Shown one piece after another: positions 9,465 through 18,490 of a DNA stretch of 64,000 bases (positions are counted from its first letter, which is position 1; the number at the start of each line of letters is the position of its first letter). Where the stretch lies: positions 248,001 through 312,000 of the forward strand of contig NZ_VTWT01000005.1 of assembly GCF_008727925.1 (NCBI RefSeq), written 5' to 3'. The stretch comes from Adhaeribacter soli. GTDB lineage: Bacteria; Bacteroidota; Bacteroidia; Cytophagales; Hymenobacteraceae. The position numbers and the translations under genes were made by a program. The notes under the pieces are model-generated. The model saw nothing but the letters and a program-made list of their open reading frames with translations, was not told the DNA's origin and ran no database searches.

Positions 9465-10036
9465 GCTCTGACTGCTTTTAGTTCTTTCCGCCATAAAACA
9501 AAACCCTGCACGGCCAGTCCGAGGAAAATAAAGTACAGGAATGCCGTTAGGTAAGCCCCTTTTACCCAGTACAAGCCTACGTAAGCTACATCAACCACAA
9601 ACCACAATATCCAGTTTTCGATCTTTTTGCGGGTAAGCAGAAACTGCCCTACCAGGCTGTAAGCCGCCAATGCAGAATCCAGCACCGGGTAATGCGCATC
9701 GGTATAGGTTTGGAATAAAAAACCCAGCACCAAAGTCAGGATGCCGCCGGTAAGCACAGCCAGCAAGCGTCCGCGGGAAGGCAGGGTGGAAACATGAAGT
9801 TCGGATTTATTTTTTCCGCCGTGCAGCCATTCGTACCAGCCGTAAAGGCTTGCGCCAATGTAAAAAACCTGCAACCACATATCGGCATACAGCTTGATCT
9901 GAAAAAAGAAGATCGTGTAAACAATTACGCTGAGGAGCCCCACCGGCCAGGTCCAGACGTTTTGCCGCGCGGCCAGCCACACGCCCAGTATTCCGGAAAC
10001 GGTACCGATTACTTCAAATAAATTCAATCCGAACAT
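9461..10036 (-). CDS. pnuC: PnuC-type nicotinamide riboside transporter
   Basis: This 191-residue inner-membrane protein has about seven membrane segments and the PnuC signatures WPVGLLSVIVY, ADMWLQVFYIGASLYGWYEW and ENWILWFVVDVAYVGLYW. It facilitates uptake of nicotinamide riboside, which is trapped by phosphorylation. The following kinase gene overlaps it by four bases, giving a compact NAD-salvage operon. No riboswitch-like structure was recognised upstream. Confidence 0.93.
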   Translation of the reverse strand: MFGLNLFEVIGTVSGILGVWLAARQNVWTWPVGLLSVIVYTIFFFQIKLYADMWLQVFYIGASLYGWYEWLHGGKNKSELHVSTLPSRGRLLAVLTGGILTLVLGFLFQTYTDAHYPVLDSALAAYSLVGQFLLTRKKIENWILWFVVDVAYVGLYWVKGAYLTAFLYFIFLGLAVQGFVLWRKELKAVRA

Positions 10037-10223
10037 AAAAATGGCAGGCTTTTGCCGCCGAAATCCAAGTCAAAGAAAAGGCAAATAACTTAAACAAACC
10101 CCATAAACCCTGTCTTTTTTAAAACGGCTTGCTGTTTCTAACCGGAACCGGACTTTATTGCCAGCGGCCAAAACAATCCGGCAGCTCAGGAATTAAATAC
10201 CTGACCTAACGCGAGTTTTTGAA

Positions 10224-10323
10224 GGGCCCCCTTTGGAGGGGGTAGGGGGAGGACAGGAGATTTATCTGATCATTTTAAAAATCAAATAACGTAAATTCCT
10301 CCCTCCTCCCCTAAAGGGGGACC
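10224..10323. repeat. G/C-tract foldback repeat
   Basis: A left arm rich in CCCCCTTTGGAGGGGG and GGGGGAGGA (10224-10253) is complementary to a right arm TCCTCCCTCCTCCCC with AGGGGGACC (about 10297-10323). It occupies the gap between divergent pnuC and the epimerase gene. Related G/C-tract hairpins occur at 11.5, 13.7, 13.9, 23.5, 27.1 and 30.9 kb. Confidence 0.6.
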
Positions 10324-10425
10324 ATTCTCCTGCTTGCGTGATGTCTGTTAAATAACTCTGAACGAAAAATTAGGGTATGCCCGTATAATTGCTTACCTTT
10401 TAAACGCCAACTAAACCCTTCAACT

Positions 10426-11298
10426 ATGATCCACACGCTGCGCAATTCCCGTTTCGAAGTAAAAGTTAAGGCCAAAGGCGCCGAAGTCTGCAGTTTCCTC
10501 AATCTGACCGACGACGTTGAATACATCTGGCAGGGCGACTCCAAGATTTGGGGCCGGCACGCACCGGTGCTGTTTCCGATCGTGGGTTCGCTGCCGGAGC
10601 ATAAGTACCTTTTAGACGGCCACTCCTACCATTTGCCGCGCCACGGGTTTGCCCGCGACATGATCTTTGAAACCATAGAAAGCGACGAAAGCACCCTGAC
10701 ACTGGCGCTAAACTGGTCGGACCTTTCCTTGGCCCACTACCCTTTCCATTTCCGCCTGGTAGTTTTGTATGCCCTCGACGACAACCGCCTGCAGGTGGAT
10801 TACCGGGTGCAGAACCTCGACGAAAAAGAAATGCCTTTTTCCATTGGCGGTCATCCAGGCTTTAACTGTCCGCTGAACGGCGATAATTTCTCGGATTACT
10901 TTCTGGAATTCGGCGAACCACAAACCCTGGAGCGGAGCCTGCTGCACGACGGCCTGCTGAGCGGACAAACCGAAACCGTAGTAAAAAATGCTGAAAAACT
11001 GCCGCTTCGCCGGGAACTGTTCGAAAAGGATGCCATCGTTCTGAAAAACAACCCGCTCCAGAACGTGCGCCTGAGATCGGAGAAGAATAACCACCAGGTA
11101 GAACTGGAACTGCACGGCTTCCCGTACCTGGGTATCTGGACGCCGGATGTGCCGGGCGCCGACTTCGTTTGCATTGAGCCGTGGCACGGGATAACCAGCC
11201 CGGAAGGAAAAATAACCGACCTTCGCGAAAAAGAAGGAATAATTACGCTGCCGCCGGGCCAGAAATTCGAGTGCAGCTACGCCATCACCGTATCGTAA
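10426..11298 (+). CDS. Aldose 1-epimerase family protein (LacX-like)
   Basis: This 290-residue cytosolic protein belongs to the galactose-mutarotase superfamily. Family-type features are PRHGFARDMIFE, SIGGHPGFNCPL and the C-terminal CIEPWHGITSPEG, which carry conserved His and acidic residues. It probably interconverts anomers of a sugar or sugar phosphate, but the substrate is unknown. It stands alone on the plus strand with a very strong terminator behind it. Length is normal. Confidence 0.9.
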   Translation: MIHTLRNSRFEVKVKAKGAEVCSFLNLTDDVEYIWQGDSKIWGRHAPVLFPIVGSLPEHKYLLDGHSYHLPRHGFARDMIFETIESDESTLTLALNWSDLSLAHYPFHFRLVVLYALDDNRLQVDYRVQNLDEKEMPFSIGGHPGFNCPLNGDNFSDYFLEFGEPQTLERSLLHDGLLSGQTETVVKNAEKLPLRRELFEKDAIVLKNNPLQNVRLRSEKNNHQVELELHGFPYLGIWTPDVPGADFVCIEPWHGITSPEGKITDLREKEGIITLPPGQKFECSYAITVS

Positions 11299-11320
11299 GT
11301 CTTTGTTCAGCTGTAAAATA

Positions 11321-11368
11321 AAAAGCAGATCCGGGCTCCTGAGTACCAGGAGCCCGGATCTGCTTTTT
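11321..11368 (+). terminator. Very strong terminator after the epimerase gene
   Basis: A 21-bp stem (11321-11341 with 11347-11367) surrounds a five-base loop and ends in T. The remaining gap to 11686 contains only a small hairpin CTCCCC/GGGGAG at 11515-11530 and no recognisable gene. Confidence 0.9.
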
Positions 11369-11686
11369 CCGTCTATCAGGATGCAGAAACCGTAAATAAG
11401 ATTTCCTCTTCTCTGATCAGGGCCGCTTCATTTTGGCTAATGACTATCCCCTTGAGCATATAAAGGGATGTTAAACTCCGGTTGAAGTATCAGCAGGTGT
11501 AAACCCCCCCCTGGCTCCCCTGAAGGGGAGAATCCGGAAGAGTAAAATTGTTCTACCTTTCACAAATGGAAACTCATACGTTAAGTAATTGTTAATTATC
11601 AGGTTCGGGGTTGATTTAACCGCTGCATAACCGGAAATTTGTAACCGGAAGCCTGAATTACACCAAAGTTGAGTTTTCCTGAAATC

Positions 11687-12382
11687 ATGAGCCAAAACAA
11701 CGCGAAATATAAAGTACTACTGGTAGACGACGATCCGGATATCATTGAGCTGCTGCAGTATAACTTAACCAAGGAAGGCTACGAAGTGGCCAGCGCTGAG
11801 AACGGCAAAAAAGCCGTAGAAACCGCCATCACCTTCAGCCCCGACATTATCCTCCTCGACGTAATGATGCCGGTAATGGACGGAATTGCCGCCTGCCGCC
11901 ACCTCCGCGAACAAAAGCGTTTTAAAGACACCTACATCCTGTTTTTAACGGCCCGTTCCGAAGAATTTTCCGAAGTAGCGGCCTTCGAAGCCGGCGCCGA
12001 CGATTTCATTACCAAGCCCATAAAGCCGCGCGCCCTCATGAGCCGCCTGGCCGCCTACGTCCGCCGCGACAACCAGCAGAATCCCGAGCAAACCCCGGAA
12101 ATTTCCATCGGCGGCTTGCGTATAGACCGTACCAGCTTTGCCGTTTACAAGAACGACCAGAAAATTGTACTCCCGAAAAAAGAATTTGAGCTCCTGGCAT
12201 TTTTAGCCGGCACACCCAACAAAGTTTTCAGCCGCGAAGAACTGCTCGACAACGTGTGGGGCAACGACGTATTCGTAATTCCCCGCACCGTAGACGTGCA
12301 CATCCGCAAAGTCCGCGAAAAGATCGGCGAAGAGAACATCCAGACCATAAAAGGTGTGGGGTATAAGTTTAATACTGATTGA
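11687..12382 (+). CDS. PhoB/OmpR-family response regulator
   Basis: This 231-residue regulator has a receiver domain with the acidic pocket DDDP, phospho-acceptor Asp58 in DIILLDVMMP and Lys110 in FITKPIKP. A C-terminal OmpR-type winged helix ends in RTVDVHIRKVREKIG and GVGYKF. I used the ATG at 11687, which starts directly before the receiver fold, rather than a TTG six codons earlier. The cognate kinase gene follows 222 bases downstream after a foldback repeat and its own promoter-like motif. The order and sequences resemble PhoB/PhoR of Bacteroidota, but phosphate control is inference. Confidence 0.93.
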   Translation: MSQNNAKYKVLLVDDDPDIIELLQYNLTKEGYEVASAENGKKAVETAITFSPDIILLDVMMPVMDGIAACRHLREQKRFKDTYILFLTARSEEFSEVAAFEAGADDFITKPIKPRALMSRLAAYVRRDNQQNPEQTPEISIGGLRIDRTSFAVYKNDQKIVLPKKEFELLAFLAGTPNKVFSREELLDNVWGNDVFVIPRTVDVHIRKVREKIGEENIQTIKGVGYKFNTD

Positions 12383-12523
12383 ATTGTTGATTGTTAATTG
12401 CTGATTGGAAAAAATTAGATAGGCTTCACTTCAGAGAGCTTATTGCCGCATTACTCTTCGAAACCGAAGCTTTACCATTTTATTTCAATTCAGAAAACAA
12501 TCAGCAATTAACAATCAACAATT
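12382..12523. repeat. Foldback with 25-bp perfect arms between the two-component genes
   Basis: The left arm (12382-12406, built of TTGATTGTTAATTGCTGATT units) is the exact reverse complement of the right arm (12499-12523). It begins at the regulator stop codon. The same vocabulary occurs at about 28806, 30776 and 44729. As RNA it could partly separate expression of regulator and kinase. Confidence 0.8.
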
Positions 12524-12542
12524 TAGCAATCAGATAAAACGG

Positions 12543-12550
12543 TATCTTTG
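12543..12550 (+). promoter_or_regulatory. -7 promoter element for the sensor kinase
   Basis: TATCTTTG matches TAnnTTTG and lies 54 bases before the kinase ATG, just beyond the foldback. It suggests independent kinase expression. Confidence 0.5.
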
Positions 12551-12604
12551 TAAACCAAAAAAACCGCAAAAGACGCTGTTCCAGCCCCGCATCCGAATCA
12601 AAGT

Positions 12605-13651
12605 ATGAGTTCCCGCAGCATTGCCATTTTAATTTCTCTTGCAGTAGCGGGTATGGTGGTGGGCTACCTGGCTGTTTCCGATCTTCTGGGGCCCCGGGCT
12701 AAGATCTTCTGGCTGGGCATTACCTTCGGGGTGAGTTTTATTCTGGTCTATTTTTCCTACGAAGCCTTGGTTTTCCGGGAAATCAACAACATTTACGCCG
12801 GTCTGGAGCATATTAAGCGCAAGGAATTCCGGCGGATGAGCAACAAATTCCTGTTCCGGCCCGAACCGCTGAAACGCATCAAGGACGAGATCTACCAGAT
12901 GGCCGAACAGAAGCAGAAGGAGATCGACGAACTGAGACGCCTGCAGGCCTTACGCCGCGAATTCCTGGCCGATGTATCGCACGAACTGAAAACCCCGATC
13001 TTTGCCGCCCAGGGCTTTATCCATACCTTATTAGATGGCGCGGTAGACGATGTGAACGTGCGCGACAAATTCCTCCAGAAAGCTGCCAAAAGCCTCGACG
13101 GTTTAGATACGCTGGTGCAGGACCTGATCACCATTTCACAGCTGGAAAAAGGTGTGGTAAAAATGGAAAAACGGCCTTTCGACATCATGGAACTGGCCAA
13201 CGAAGTTTTCGAGCAACTGGAACAAAAAGCGGCTTCCCGCGGCATTAAACTGCACCTGTTCTACGACATCGAAAGCCACCTCCGCGTATACGCCGATCCG
13301 CACCGCATTAAGCAGGTACTCATAAACCTGATAGACAACGCCATAAAATACGGCCGCGAAAACGGCAACATCTGGCTTACCCTGAAAGACGGCAAAAAGC
13401 GCATCTTAGTAACCGTTCGCGACGACGGCGCCGGCATTGCCAAAGAACACCAGGCCCGGATCTTCGAGCGTTTTTACCGCATAGACAAAAGCCGCAGCCG
13501 CGAAACCACCGGCAGCAGCACCGGCCTCGGCCTCTCTATCTGCAAGCACATAATAGAAGCCCATCGCTCCGCCCTGGAGGTTTCCAGCGAAGTAGGTAAA
13601 GGCACCACCCTTAAATTCAAATTACTGAAGGCCAATAAGAAGCCCAACTGA
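12605..13651 (+). CDS. PhoR-like sensor histidine kinase
   Basis: This 348-residue inner-membrane kinase has two membrane helices at about 6-25 and 34-54 with almost no periplasmic loop, a linker, HisKA with phospho-acceptor His126 (DVSHELKTP), and a complete ATPase domain (N box INLIDNAIKYG, G1 DDGAGIA, F box IFERFYR, G2 TGLGLSI). It would phosphorylate the upstream regulator. The tiny extracellular part suggests sensing in the membrane or through partners, as in PhoR with the Pst system (family knowledge). A terminator follows closely. Confidence 0.93.
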   Translation: MSSRSIAILISLAVAGMVVGYLAVSDLLGPRAKIFWLGITFGVSFILVYFSYEALVFREINNIYAGLEHIKRKEFRRMSNKFLFRPEPLKRIKDEIYQMAEQKQKEIDELRRLQALRREFLADVSHELKTPIFAAQGFIHTLLDGAVDDVNVRDKFLQKAAKSLDGLDTLVQDLITISQLEKGVVKMEKRPFDIMELANEVFEQLEQKAASRGIKLHLFYDIESHLRVYADPHRIKQVLINLIDNAIKYGRENGNIWLTLKDGKKRILVTVRDDGAGIAKEHQARIFERFYRIDKSRSRETTGSSTGLGLSICKHIIEAHRSALEVSSEVGKGTTLKFKLLKANKKPN

Positions 13652-13661
13652 CCCCACCCAA

Positions 13662-13692
13662 CCCTCCCCTAAAAACAGGGGAGGGCTTTTTG
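13662..13692 (+). terminator. Terminator of the sensor kinase gene
   Basis: CCCTCCCCT (13662-13670) pairs with AGGGGAGGG (13677-13685), followed by CTTTTTG. The arms belong to the G/C-tract repeat family, so a dispersed repeat may have been adopted as terminator. Confidence 0.8.
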
Positions 13693-13869
13693 TTTGAATC
13701 AGGATTTTTAGGATTTAAATGATTTAGCTGATCCTCAATAACCTCTTCTTCTCAGAGAGGATAATTCAGGCGCAGCAAAACCATATTCAACTTAAAACCG
13801 GCAGTTCTGTTTAAGCTATGAACAGTAGATGTTAATGCACAAAAACTAACAATTAGCAGAAACAAAAGC

Positions 13870-13935
13870 TCCCCTCCTTTTCAAGGAGGGGTTCGGGGGT
13901 GGTTGAAAAGTCCTCCCCTGTTTTTAGGGGAGGAT
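13870..13935. repeat. Two G/C-tract hairpins before the pseudouridine synthase gene
   Basis: CTCCCCTCCTT pairs with AAGGAGGGG (13870-13892), and TCCTCCCCT with AGGGGAGGA (13912-13935). The rest of the 13652-14021 gap contains A/T-rich GATTTAGG-type strings and no gene. Confidence 0.65.
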
Positions 13936-13954
13936 TTAGGTGGGGTAAATTCCG

Positions 13955-13962
13955 TACCTTTG
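13955..13962 (+). promoter_or_regulatory. -7 promoter element for the pseudouridine synthase
   Basis: TACCTTTG matches TAnnTTTG. Transcription would start near 13970, arguing against any translation start upstream of that point. Confidence 0.55.
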
Positions 13963-14021
13963 CAGAATGCCGTTTCGTGAAAATGCTAAAAAACGGTAGC
14001 CAAAGCAACGAAAAACCCTGC

Positions 14022-14735
14022 ATGAAATATCCTGTTTTTACCGACCTCATTATTTTTGAGAACGACGATTTTATAGTTGTAAATAAACCCCCGTTCCTGG
14101 CCACCCTGGAAGACCGCGCTCTGAACGCCACCAACCTCCTCAAACTCGCCCGCCAATACCACCCCGATGCCCAGGTTTGTCACCGCCTCGACAAAGAAAC
14201 TTCCGGCGCGCTTGCCATTGCCAAAAACCCGGAAGCTTACCGCCACCTTTCCATGCAGTTCGAGAACCGCGAGGTAGATAAACTCTACCATGCGGTAGTG
14301 TGGGGCGTGCATAAATTCGAGAATGTGGAAGTAGACCGCGCCATTGAACCGGGCACCAAGGGGAAAGCCAAACTGGCCTTTAAAGGTAAACCCGCGCAAA
14401 CCATTTTCAATACCATCGAAACCTACGCCAAACATTCCCTGATCGCCTGCAAACCCATTACCGGCCGCATGCACCAGATCCGTTTGCACCTGATGTATCT
14501 GAAAGCGCCGATTGTGAACGATGAACTCTACGGCGGCGAAGTTTTATTCCTGTCCAGCCTGAAACGTAAATTCAACTTAAAACAGCAAACCGAAGAACAA
14601 CCGCTCATCAAACGTTTTGCACTGCATTCGACGCAATTGGGCTTTAAATTACTGAACGGCGAACCGGTTGTAGTAGAAGCGCCTTACCCGAAGGATTTCC
14701 AGGTGTTGGTGAAGATGCTGGGGCAGTATGCGTAG
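14022..14735 (+). CDS. RluA-family RNA pseudouridine synthase
   Basis: The protein carries the RluA catalytic motif HRLDKETSGALAIAK with its essential Asp, VVNKPP near the N-terminus, and the later GRMHQIRLHL motif. It converts a specific uridine in rRNA or tRNA to pseudouridine; the target site cannot be told. I place the start at the ATG at 14022 (MKYPVFTDLI), which matches the family start; an in-frame ATG at 13983 adds 13 residues and is possible. A still earlier ATG lies inside a repeat hairpin and upstream of the promoter motif. Confidence 0.9.
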   Translation: MKYPVFTDLIIFENDDFIVVNKPPFLATLEDRALNATNLLKLARQYHPDAQVCHRLDKETSGALAIAKNPEAYRHLSMQFENREVDKLYHAVVWGVHKFENVEVDRAIEPGTKGKAKLAFKGKPAQTIFNTIETYAKHSLIACKPITGRMHQIRLHLMYLKAPIVNDELYGGEVLFLSSLKRKFNLKQQTEEQPLIKRFALHSTQLGFKLLNGEPVVVEAPYPKDFQVLVKMLGQYA

Positions 14736-14820
14736 CTTACAGTAAAAGATCATAGACTTTTAACTTAAAACAATAGGCTTCTAAGCATCCTTGCTTTAAA
14801 CAATTCCAAGGCGAGGATGA

Positions 14821-15627
14821 TTAGAAAAATGTAGAGTTTTTTATCCTCCCATTCTCAACTAAAATTTTTGACAAAAACCCTAAATTATATTTCCCGTTTG
14901 GAGCAGGTAAACCATTTAGAAACACTAAGTTTCCAACGGAGAAACCAAGCTGGTCAACCTCTTTTTCAACTTGAATTAGACCTAATTTCGTCTTGAATGA
15001 TTGCCTAAAATAAGTATTTATGATCTCACCATTTACAATTTCATAAAATTTACCTTTATATAATTCATAAATCCCATCATCTATTAGTGTTCCTTTTTGG
15101 AAAACTTTTGTTCCTTTAAGTTTCCATGATTTTGAAAAAGCAACTTGTAACTTTTCTCCATTTACTGTTTCTATCACATTATTATTCTTATTTCGATATT
15201 CTTCTTCAGCTTTATCTATAGTCAGTTTATCTTCACAATTCTTATTATCCAACAGATTTTGCAAATAAGTGGCTACATCCAAATCAGGAATAAGAACTTC
15301 ATTTGCTAAAATCAAATTCGCATTTTTATAACCATCTTTTTTTAAAATCATTACAGCAGGATTTAGAAAATTATGATTCAGTAGAATCTTATCCGAAACT
15401 CGATCCAACAGGATACACTTTGCTTCTGGCAAATACTCCCAAGCACCCATAGAAACTTGCCCGTTTAAAGACATTATCAGCTCGCCGCTTCTTCGGAAAA
15501 TGTATTTTTGCTGATTCAGTTCTTCATCTATAACCGCCCAAGGCTTATCAACAAACAATTCCTTCTGATCTAAAGAGGCACTAAATTGTTTTATGCGAGG
15601 AAGAATACTATTCAAAAAGAGCGACAT
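14821..15627 (-). CDS. Hypothetical protein, A+T-rich
   Basis: This 268-residue protein has no signal peptide or membrane helix that I can see. I do not recognise it. It has a first half with WAVIDEE and RRSGELIMSLNG, a Lys/Asn-rich centre, and a C-terminal half with repeated short beta-like turns such as GIYELYKGKFYEIVNGEI and LPAPNGKYNLGFL. The lack of Cys/His clusters or nucleotide motifs gives no enzymatic hint. Base composition is clearly more A+T-rich than flanking genes, suggesting acquisition. It converges with the pseudouridine synthase and diverges from rplM. Confidence 0.75.
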   Translation of the reverse strand: MSLFLNSILPRIKQFSASLDQKELFVDKPWAVIDEELNQQKYIFRRSGELIMSLNGQVSMGAWEYLPEAKCILLDRVSDKILLNHNFLNPAVMILKKDGYKNANLILANEVLIPDLDVATYLQNLLDNKNCEDKLTIDKAEEEYRNKNNNVIETVNGEKLQVAFSKSWKLKGTKVFQKGTLIDDGIYELYKGKFYEIVNGEIINTYFRQSFKTKLGLIQVEKEVDQLGFSVGNLVFLNGLPAPNGKYNLGFLSKILVENGRIKNSTFF

Positions 15628-15732
15628 AGGCTCAAGGTTTTAAAATTCGAAGTTATTGGATTTCCGCTAACAAACAACGACAATGCCAATAACAATTAAC
15701 CAGTTTCATTAAAACATTTTAATTCTCAGCAA

Positions 15733-15763
15733 TTTGCAAATCCGATAAAAAGGCTTAACTTTG
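15733..15763 (+). promoter_or_regulatory. Complete -33/-7 promoter of the rplM operon
   Basis: TTTG at 15733-15736 and TAACTTTG at 15756-15763 are separated by exactly 19 bases, the classic Bacteroidota vegetative promoter layout. The leader to the rplM ATG would be about 55 bases. Confidence 0.8.
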
Positions 15764-15824
15764 CACCTCATTTTCGATTTATTGGGAGTGAAATAACTCA
15801 TTTATAAACAATTAACCATAACTA

Positions 15825-16274
15825 ATGGACCACTTAAGTTATAAGACGCTATCAGTTAATAAAGCGACCGCTAATAAAGGTTGGGTAGTGATAGACGCCG
15901 GAGACGCCACTTTAGGCCGCGTAGCGAGCCAGATTGCCAACGTTCTGCGTGGCAAGCACAAGCCATCTTTCACCCCGAACTCCGATTGCGGCGACAACGT
16001 GATCGTGATCAACTCTAAAAACCTGCGGGTAACGGGTAAAAAGATGAACAACAAGGTATATGTAACGCACTCTGGTTACCCAGGTGGTCAGAAACATACT
16101 ACTGTTCGTGAATTAATGGCTAAATCGCCAAACATGGTAATTGAGCGTGCTGTAAGAGGTATGTTGCCACGCACCCGTCTGGGCCGCGAGCAGTTCCGCA
16201 ACCTGTTCGTTTACGAAGGTGCCGAGCATCCGCACGAAGCACAACAACCTAAAACTTTAAAAATCAATCTATAA
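15825..16274 (+). CDS. rplM: 50S ribosomal protein L13
   Basis: This 149-residue protein has the L13 signatures WVVIDAGDATLGRVASQIA and the later MVIERAVRGMLPRTRLGR. It binds 23S rRNA early in large-subunit assembly. It opens the rplM-rpsI-rpsB operon behind a textbook promoter, with only 10 bases to rpsI. Confidence 0.98.
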   Translation: MDHLSYKTLSVNKATANKGWVVIDAGDATLGRVASQIANVLRGKHKPSFTPNSDCGDNVIVINSKNLRVTGKKMNNKVYVTHSGYPGGQKHTTVRELMAKSPNMVIERAVRGMLPRTRLGREQFRNLFVYEGAEHPHEAQQPKTLKINL

Positions 16275-16284
16275 TTAACCATTA

Positions 16285-16671
16285 ATGGAAATTCTCAACA
16301 CATCTGGTAGAAGAAAAACCTCGGTGGCGCGTGTTTACATGACGTCTGGGCAAGGGAATATCACTATTAACGATAGAGATATAAAAGTATACTTTCCGAA
16401 CGAAGTACTACAAACCATCGTGAACCAGCCATTTGCTACCTTGGAAGCAGTTGGAAAATACGATGTTAAAGTTAACGTTAAAGGCGGCGGCATCAGCGGC
16501 CAGGCAGAAGCGATCCGTTTAGCGATCACCAAAGCCCTGATCGAAGAAAATGCGGAAGTTCGTCCGGCACTGAAGAAAGAAGGTTTCATTACGCGTGACC
16601 CACGTATGGTGGAGCGTAAGAAATTCGGTAAAAGAAAAGCGAGAAGATCGTTCCAGTTCAGCAAGCGTTAA
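16285..16671 (+). CDS. rpsI: 30S ribosomal protein S9
   Basis: This 128-residue protein has the S9 features SGRRKTSVARVY, GGGISGQAEAIRL and the conserved basic tail ending in QFSKR, which reaches the ribosomal P site. It lies between rplM and rpsB in one operon. Confidence 0.98.
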   Translation: MEILNTSGRRKTSVARVYMTSGQGNITINDRDIKVYFPNEVLQTIVNQPFATLEAVGKYDVKVNVKGGGISGQAEAIRLAITKALIEENAEVRPALKKEGFITRDPRMVERKKFGKRKARRSFQFSKR

Positions 16672-16692
16672 TCTTAAAGAGTACTTAGAAGA

Positions 16693-17454
16693 ATGGCAAC
16701 TACAAATTATAAACAATTACTTGATGCCGGTGTGCACTTTGGCCACCTTACCCGCAAGTGGGATCCGAAAATGGCGCCGTACATTTTCATGGAGAAAAAC
16801 GGCATCCACATTATCGATTTAAATAAAACAGTTGTAGCCTTAGACGAAGCTGCTGCTGCTATCCGTCAGATCGCCAAATCCGGCCGCAAGATCATGTTCG
16901 TTGCTACCAAAAAGCAAGCGCAGGAAATTGTTGCCGACGAAGCGAAAAGACTGAAAATGCCTTACGTTACCGATCGTTGGTTAGGTGGTATGCTTACCAA
17001 CTTTGCTACGGTTCGTAAGTCGTTAAAGAAAATGGCTACCATCGACAAAATGATGAAAGACCCGTTAATGGTTTCTAACATCGCCAAGCGTGAGCGTTTA
17101 ATGCTTACCCGCGAGCGTGAGAAATTAGGTCGCGTTTTGGGTGGTATTGCTGATCTTTCCCGTTTACCAGCTGCCTTATTCGTAGTTGACGTAAAGCGTG
17201 AGCACATTGCCATTAAAGAAGCCCAGAAGTTAGGTTTACCGGTTTTCGCAGTTTGCGATACCAACTCTAACCCTGAATTAGTTGATTTCCCGATCCCGGC
17301 AAACGACGATGCTTCAAAATCTATTGCCCTGATCGTAGGCGTAATTGGCAAAGCCATTGAAGAAGGCCTGTCTGAGCGTAAGATCGACAAAGAAGATGCA
17401 GACCGCAAGCAAGCTGACGAAGCTGGTATTGCTGAAAAAATCGCTGCAGAGTAA
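16693..17454 (+). CDS. rpsB: 30S ribosomal protein S2
   Basis: This 253-residue protein shows S2 signatures: [19 protein letters not shown] near the N-terminus, [13 protein letters not shown], and [13 protein letters not shown] followed by [11 protein letters not shown]. It is required for S1 and mRNA binding by the 30S subunit. A rho-independent terminator follows, then a second hairpin and a new promoter before tsf. Confidence 0.98.
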   Translation: MATTNYKQLLDAGVHFGHLTRKWDPKMAPYIFMEKNGIHIIDLNKTVVALDEAAAAIRQIAKSGRKIMFVATKKQAQEIVADEAKRLKMPYVTDRWLGGMLTNFATVRKSLKKMATIDKMMKDPLMVSNIAKRERLMLTREREKLGRVLGGIADLSRLPAALFVVDVKREHIAIKEAQKLGLPVFAVCDTNSNPELVDFPIPANDDASKSIALIVGVIGKAIEEGLSERKIDKEDADRKQADEAGIAEKIAAE

Positions 17455-17461
17455 TTAGTAG

Positions 17462-17488
17462 AGGCAGGTCTTGTACCTGCCTTTATTT
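17462..17488 (+). terminator. Terminator of the rplM-rpsI-rpsB operon
   Basis: AGGCAGGT (17462-17469) pairs with ACCTGCCT (17475-17482) before TTATTT. Confidence 0.8.
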
Positions 17489-17497
17489 AGATATCCC

Positions 17498-17540
17498 AAA
17501 AGGGAACAGCGGCTGCCGTGCAACCCTGTTCCCTTTTTTT
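17498..17540 (+). terminator. Second hairpin terminator between rpsB and tsf
   Basis: AAAAGGGAACAG (17498-17509) pairs with CTGTTCCCTTTT (17526-17537), containing a small inner hairpin CGGCTGCCG and ending in T7. The tandem terminators strongly separate rpsB from tsf. Confidence 0.8.
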
Positions 17541-17542
17541 AT

Positions 17543-17550
17543 TATCTTTG
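17543..17550 (+). promoter_or_regulatory. -7 promoter element of tsf
   Basis: TATCTTTG matches TAnnTTTG directly after the second terminator, giving tsf its own promoter and a leader of about 70 bases. Confidence 0.6.
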
Positions 17551-17628
17551 CGCCCGAATTACCGGAAAACGGTACAGGACCAACCCAGAAACAGAATTTC
17601 TAATTTTTAATTTCTAATTAAAAAAAAC

Positions 17629-18462
17629 ATGGCTATTACAGCACAAGACGTTAACAAACTGAGACAAATGACCGGCGCCGGTATGATGGACTGCAAGAAA
17701 GCCCTTTCCGAAGCCAACGGCGACATGGAAGCCGCGGTAGATATTCTACGGAAGCAAGGCCAGAAGATTGCCAGCAAACGCGCTGACAACGCAACTTCTG
17801 AAGGCATTGTGTTAACGCAGGTAAATGCTGAAGGTACAACCGGTAAAGTTATTGCTTTAGCTTGCGAAACCGAGCCGGTTTCTAAAGTAGAAGATTTCAA
17901 AAATCTGGCGAAAGCCGTTCTGGATGCAGCTGTTTCTACCAACGCTGGCACCAAAGAAGAATTACTGGCTGCTCCTCAGGCTGACGGACGTTCCCTGAAC
18001 GACCACATCACTGACCTGATGGGTAAAATTGGTGAGAAGATCGATGTAGTTTCTTACGAAACCGTTACTGCTGACCAGGTAGTTGCTTACAACCACTCTA
18101 ACGGTAAATTAGGCGTATTAGTAGGCCTGAAAAACGTAAACGGTGCCGATGTACAGGAAGTTGGTAAAGACGTAGCCATGCAGATCGCTGCTATGAAGCC
18201 AATCGCGGTTGACAAAGACGGCGTTGATGCTGCTACCATTGCCCGTGAGATCGAGATCGGTAAAGAGCAGGCCCGTGCAGAAGGTAAGCCGGAAGAAATG
18301 CTGGAAAAAATTGCGCAAGGCAAACTGAACAAATTCTACAAAGATTCTACTTTGCTGAACCAGGAATTTGTTAAAGACCCATCTATGACAATCGCTAAAT
18401 TACTGGATAGCAAGACTAAAGGCTTAACTGTTTCTGAATTCAAACGTGTTCAGATCGGTTAA
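17629..18462 (+). CDS. tsf: Translation elongation factor Ts
   Basis: This 277-residue factor recycles EF-Tu by releasing GDP. The N-terminal UBA-like domain and signature VNKLRQMTGAGMMDCKKAL are intact, as is LACETEPVSKVEDF, followed by the two core domains. Length is normal. It follows rpsB as in many bacteria but is separated by two hairpins and a promoter. Confidence 0.98.
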   Translation: MAITAQDVNKLRQMTGAGMMDCKKALSEANGDMEAAVDILRKQGQKIASKRADNATSEGIVLTQVNAEGTTGKVIALACETEPVSKVEDFKNLAKAVLDAAVSTNAGTKEELLAAPQADGRSLNDHITDLMGKIGEKIDVVSYETVTADQVVAYNHSNGKLGVLVGLKNVNGADVQEVGKDVAMQIAAMKPIAVDKDGVDAATIAREIEIGKEQARAEGKPEEMLEKIAQGKLNKFYKDSTLLNQEFVKDPSMTIAKLLDSKTKGLTVSEFKRVQIG

Positions 18463-18490
18463 TTTCCCGAAAACGCTACTATTTTAAAGT

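Noticed and set aside
10037-10425. Riboswitch controlling pnuC
   Set aside because: The structure present is the G/C-tract foldback shared with several unrelated gaps. No conserved NAD or TPP aptamer core was seen.
13899-14021. Earlier start of the pseudouridine synthase at 13899
   Set aside because: That ATG lies in a dispersed hairpin and upstream of the TAnnTTTG promoter motif, and the added residues do not resemble the family.
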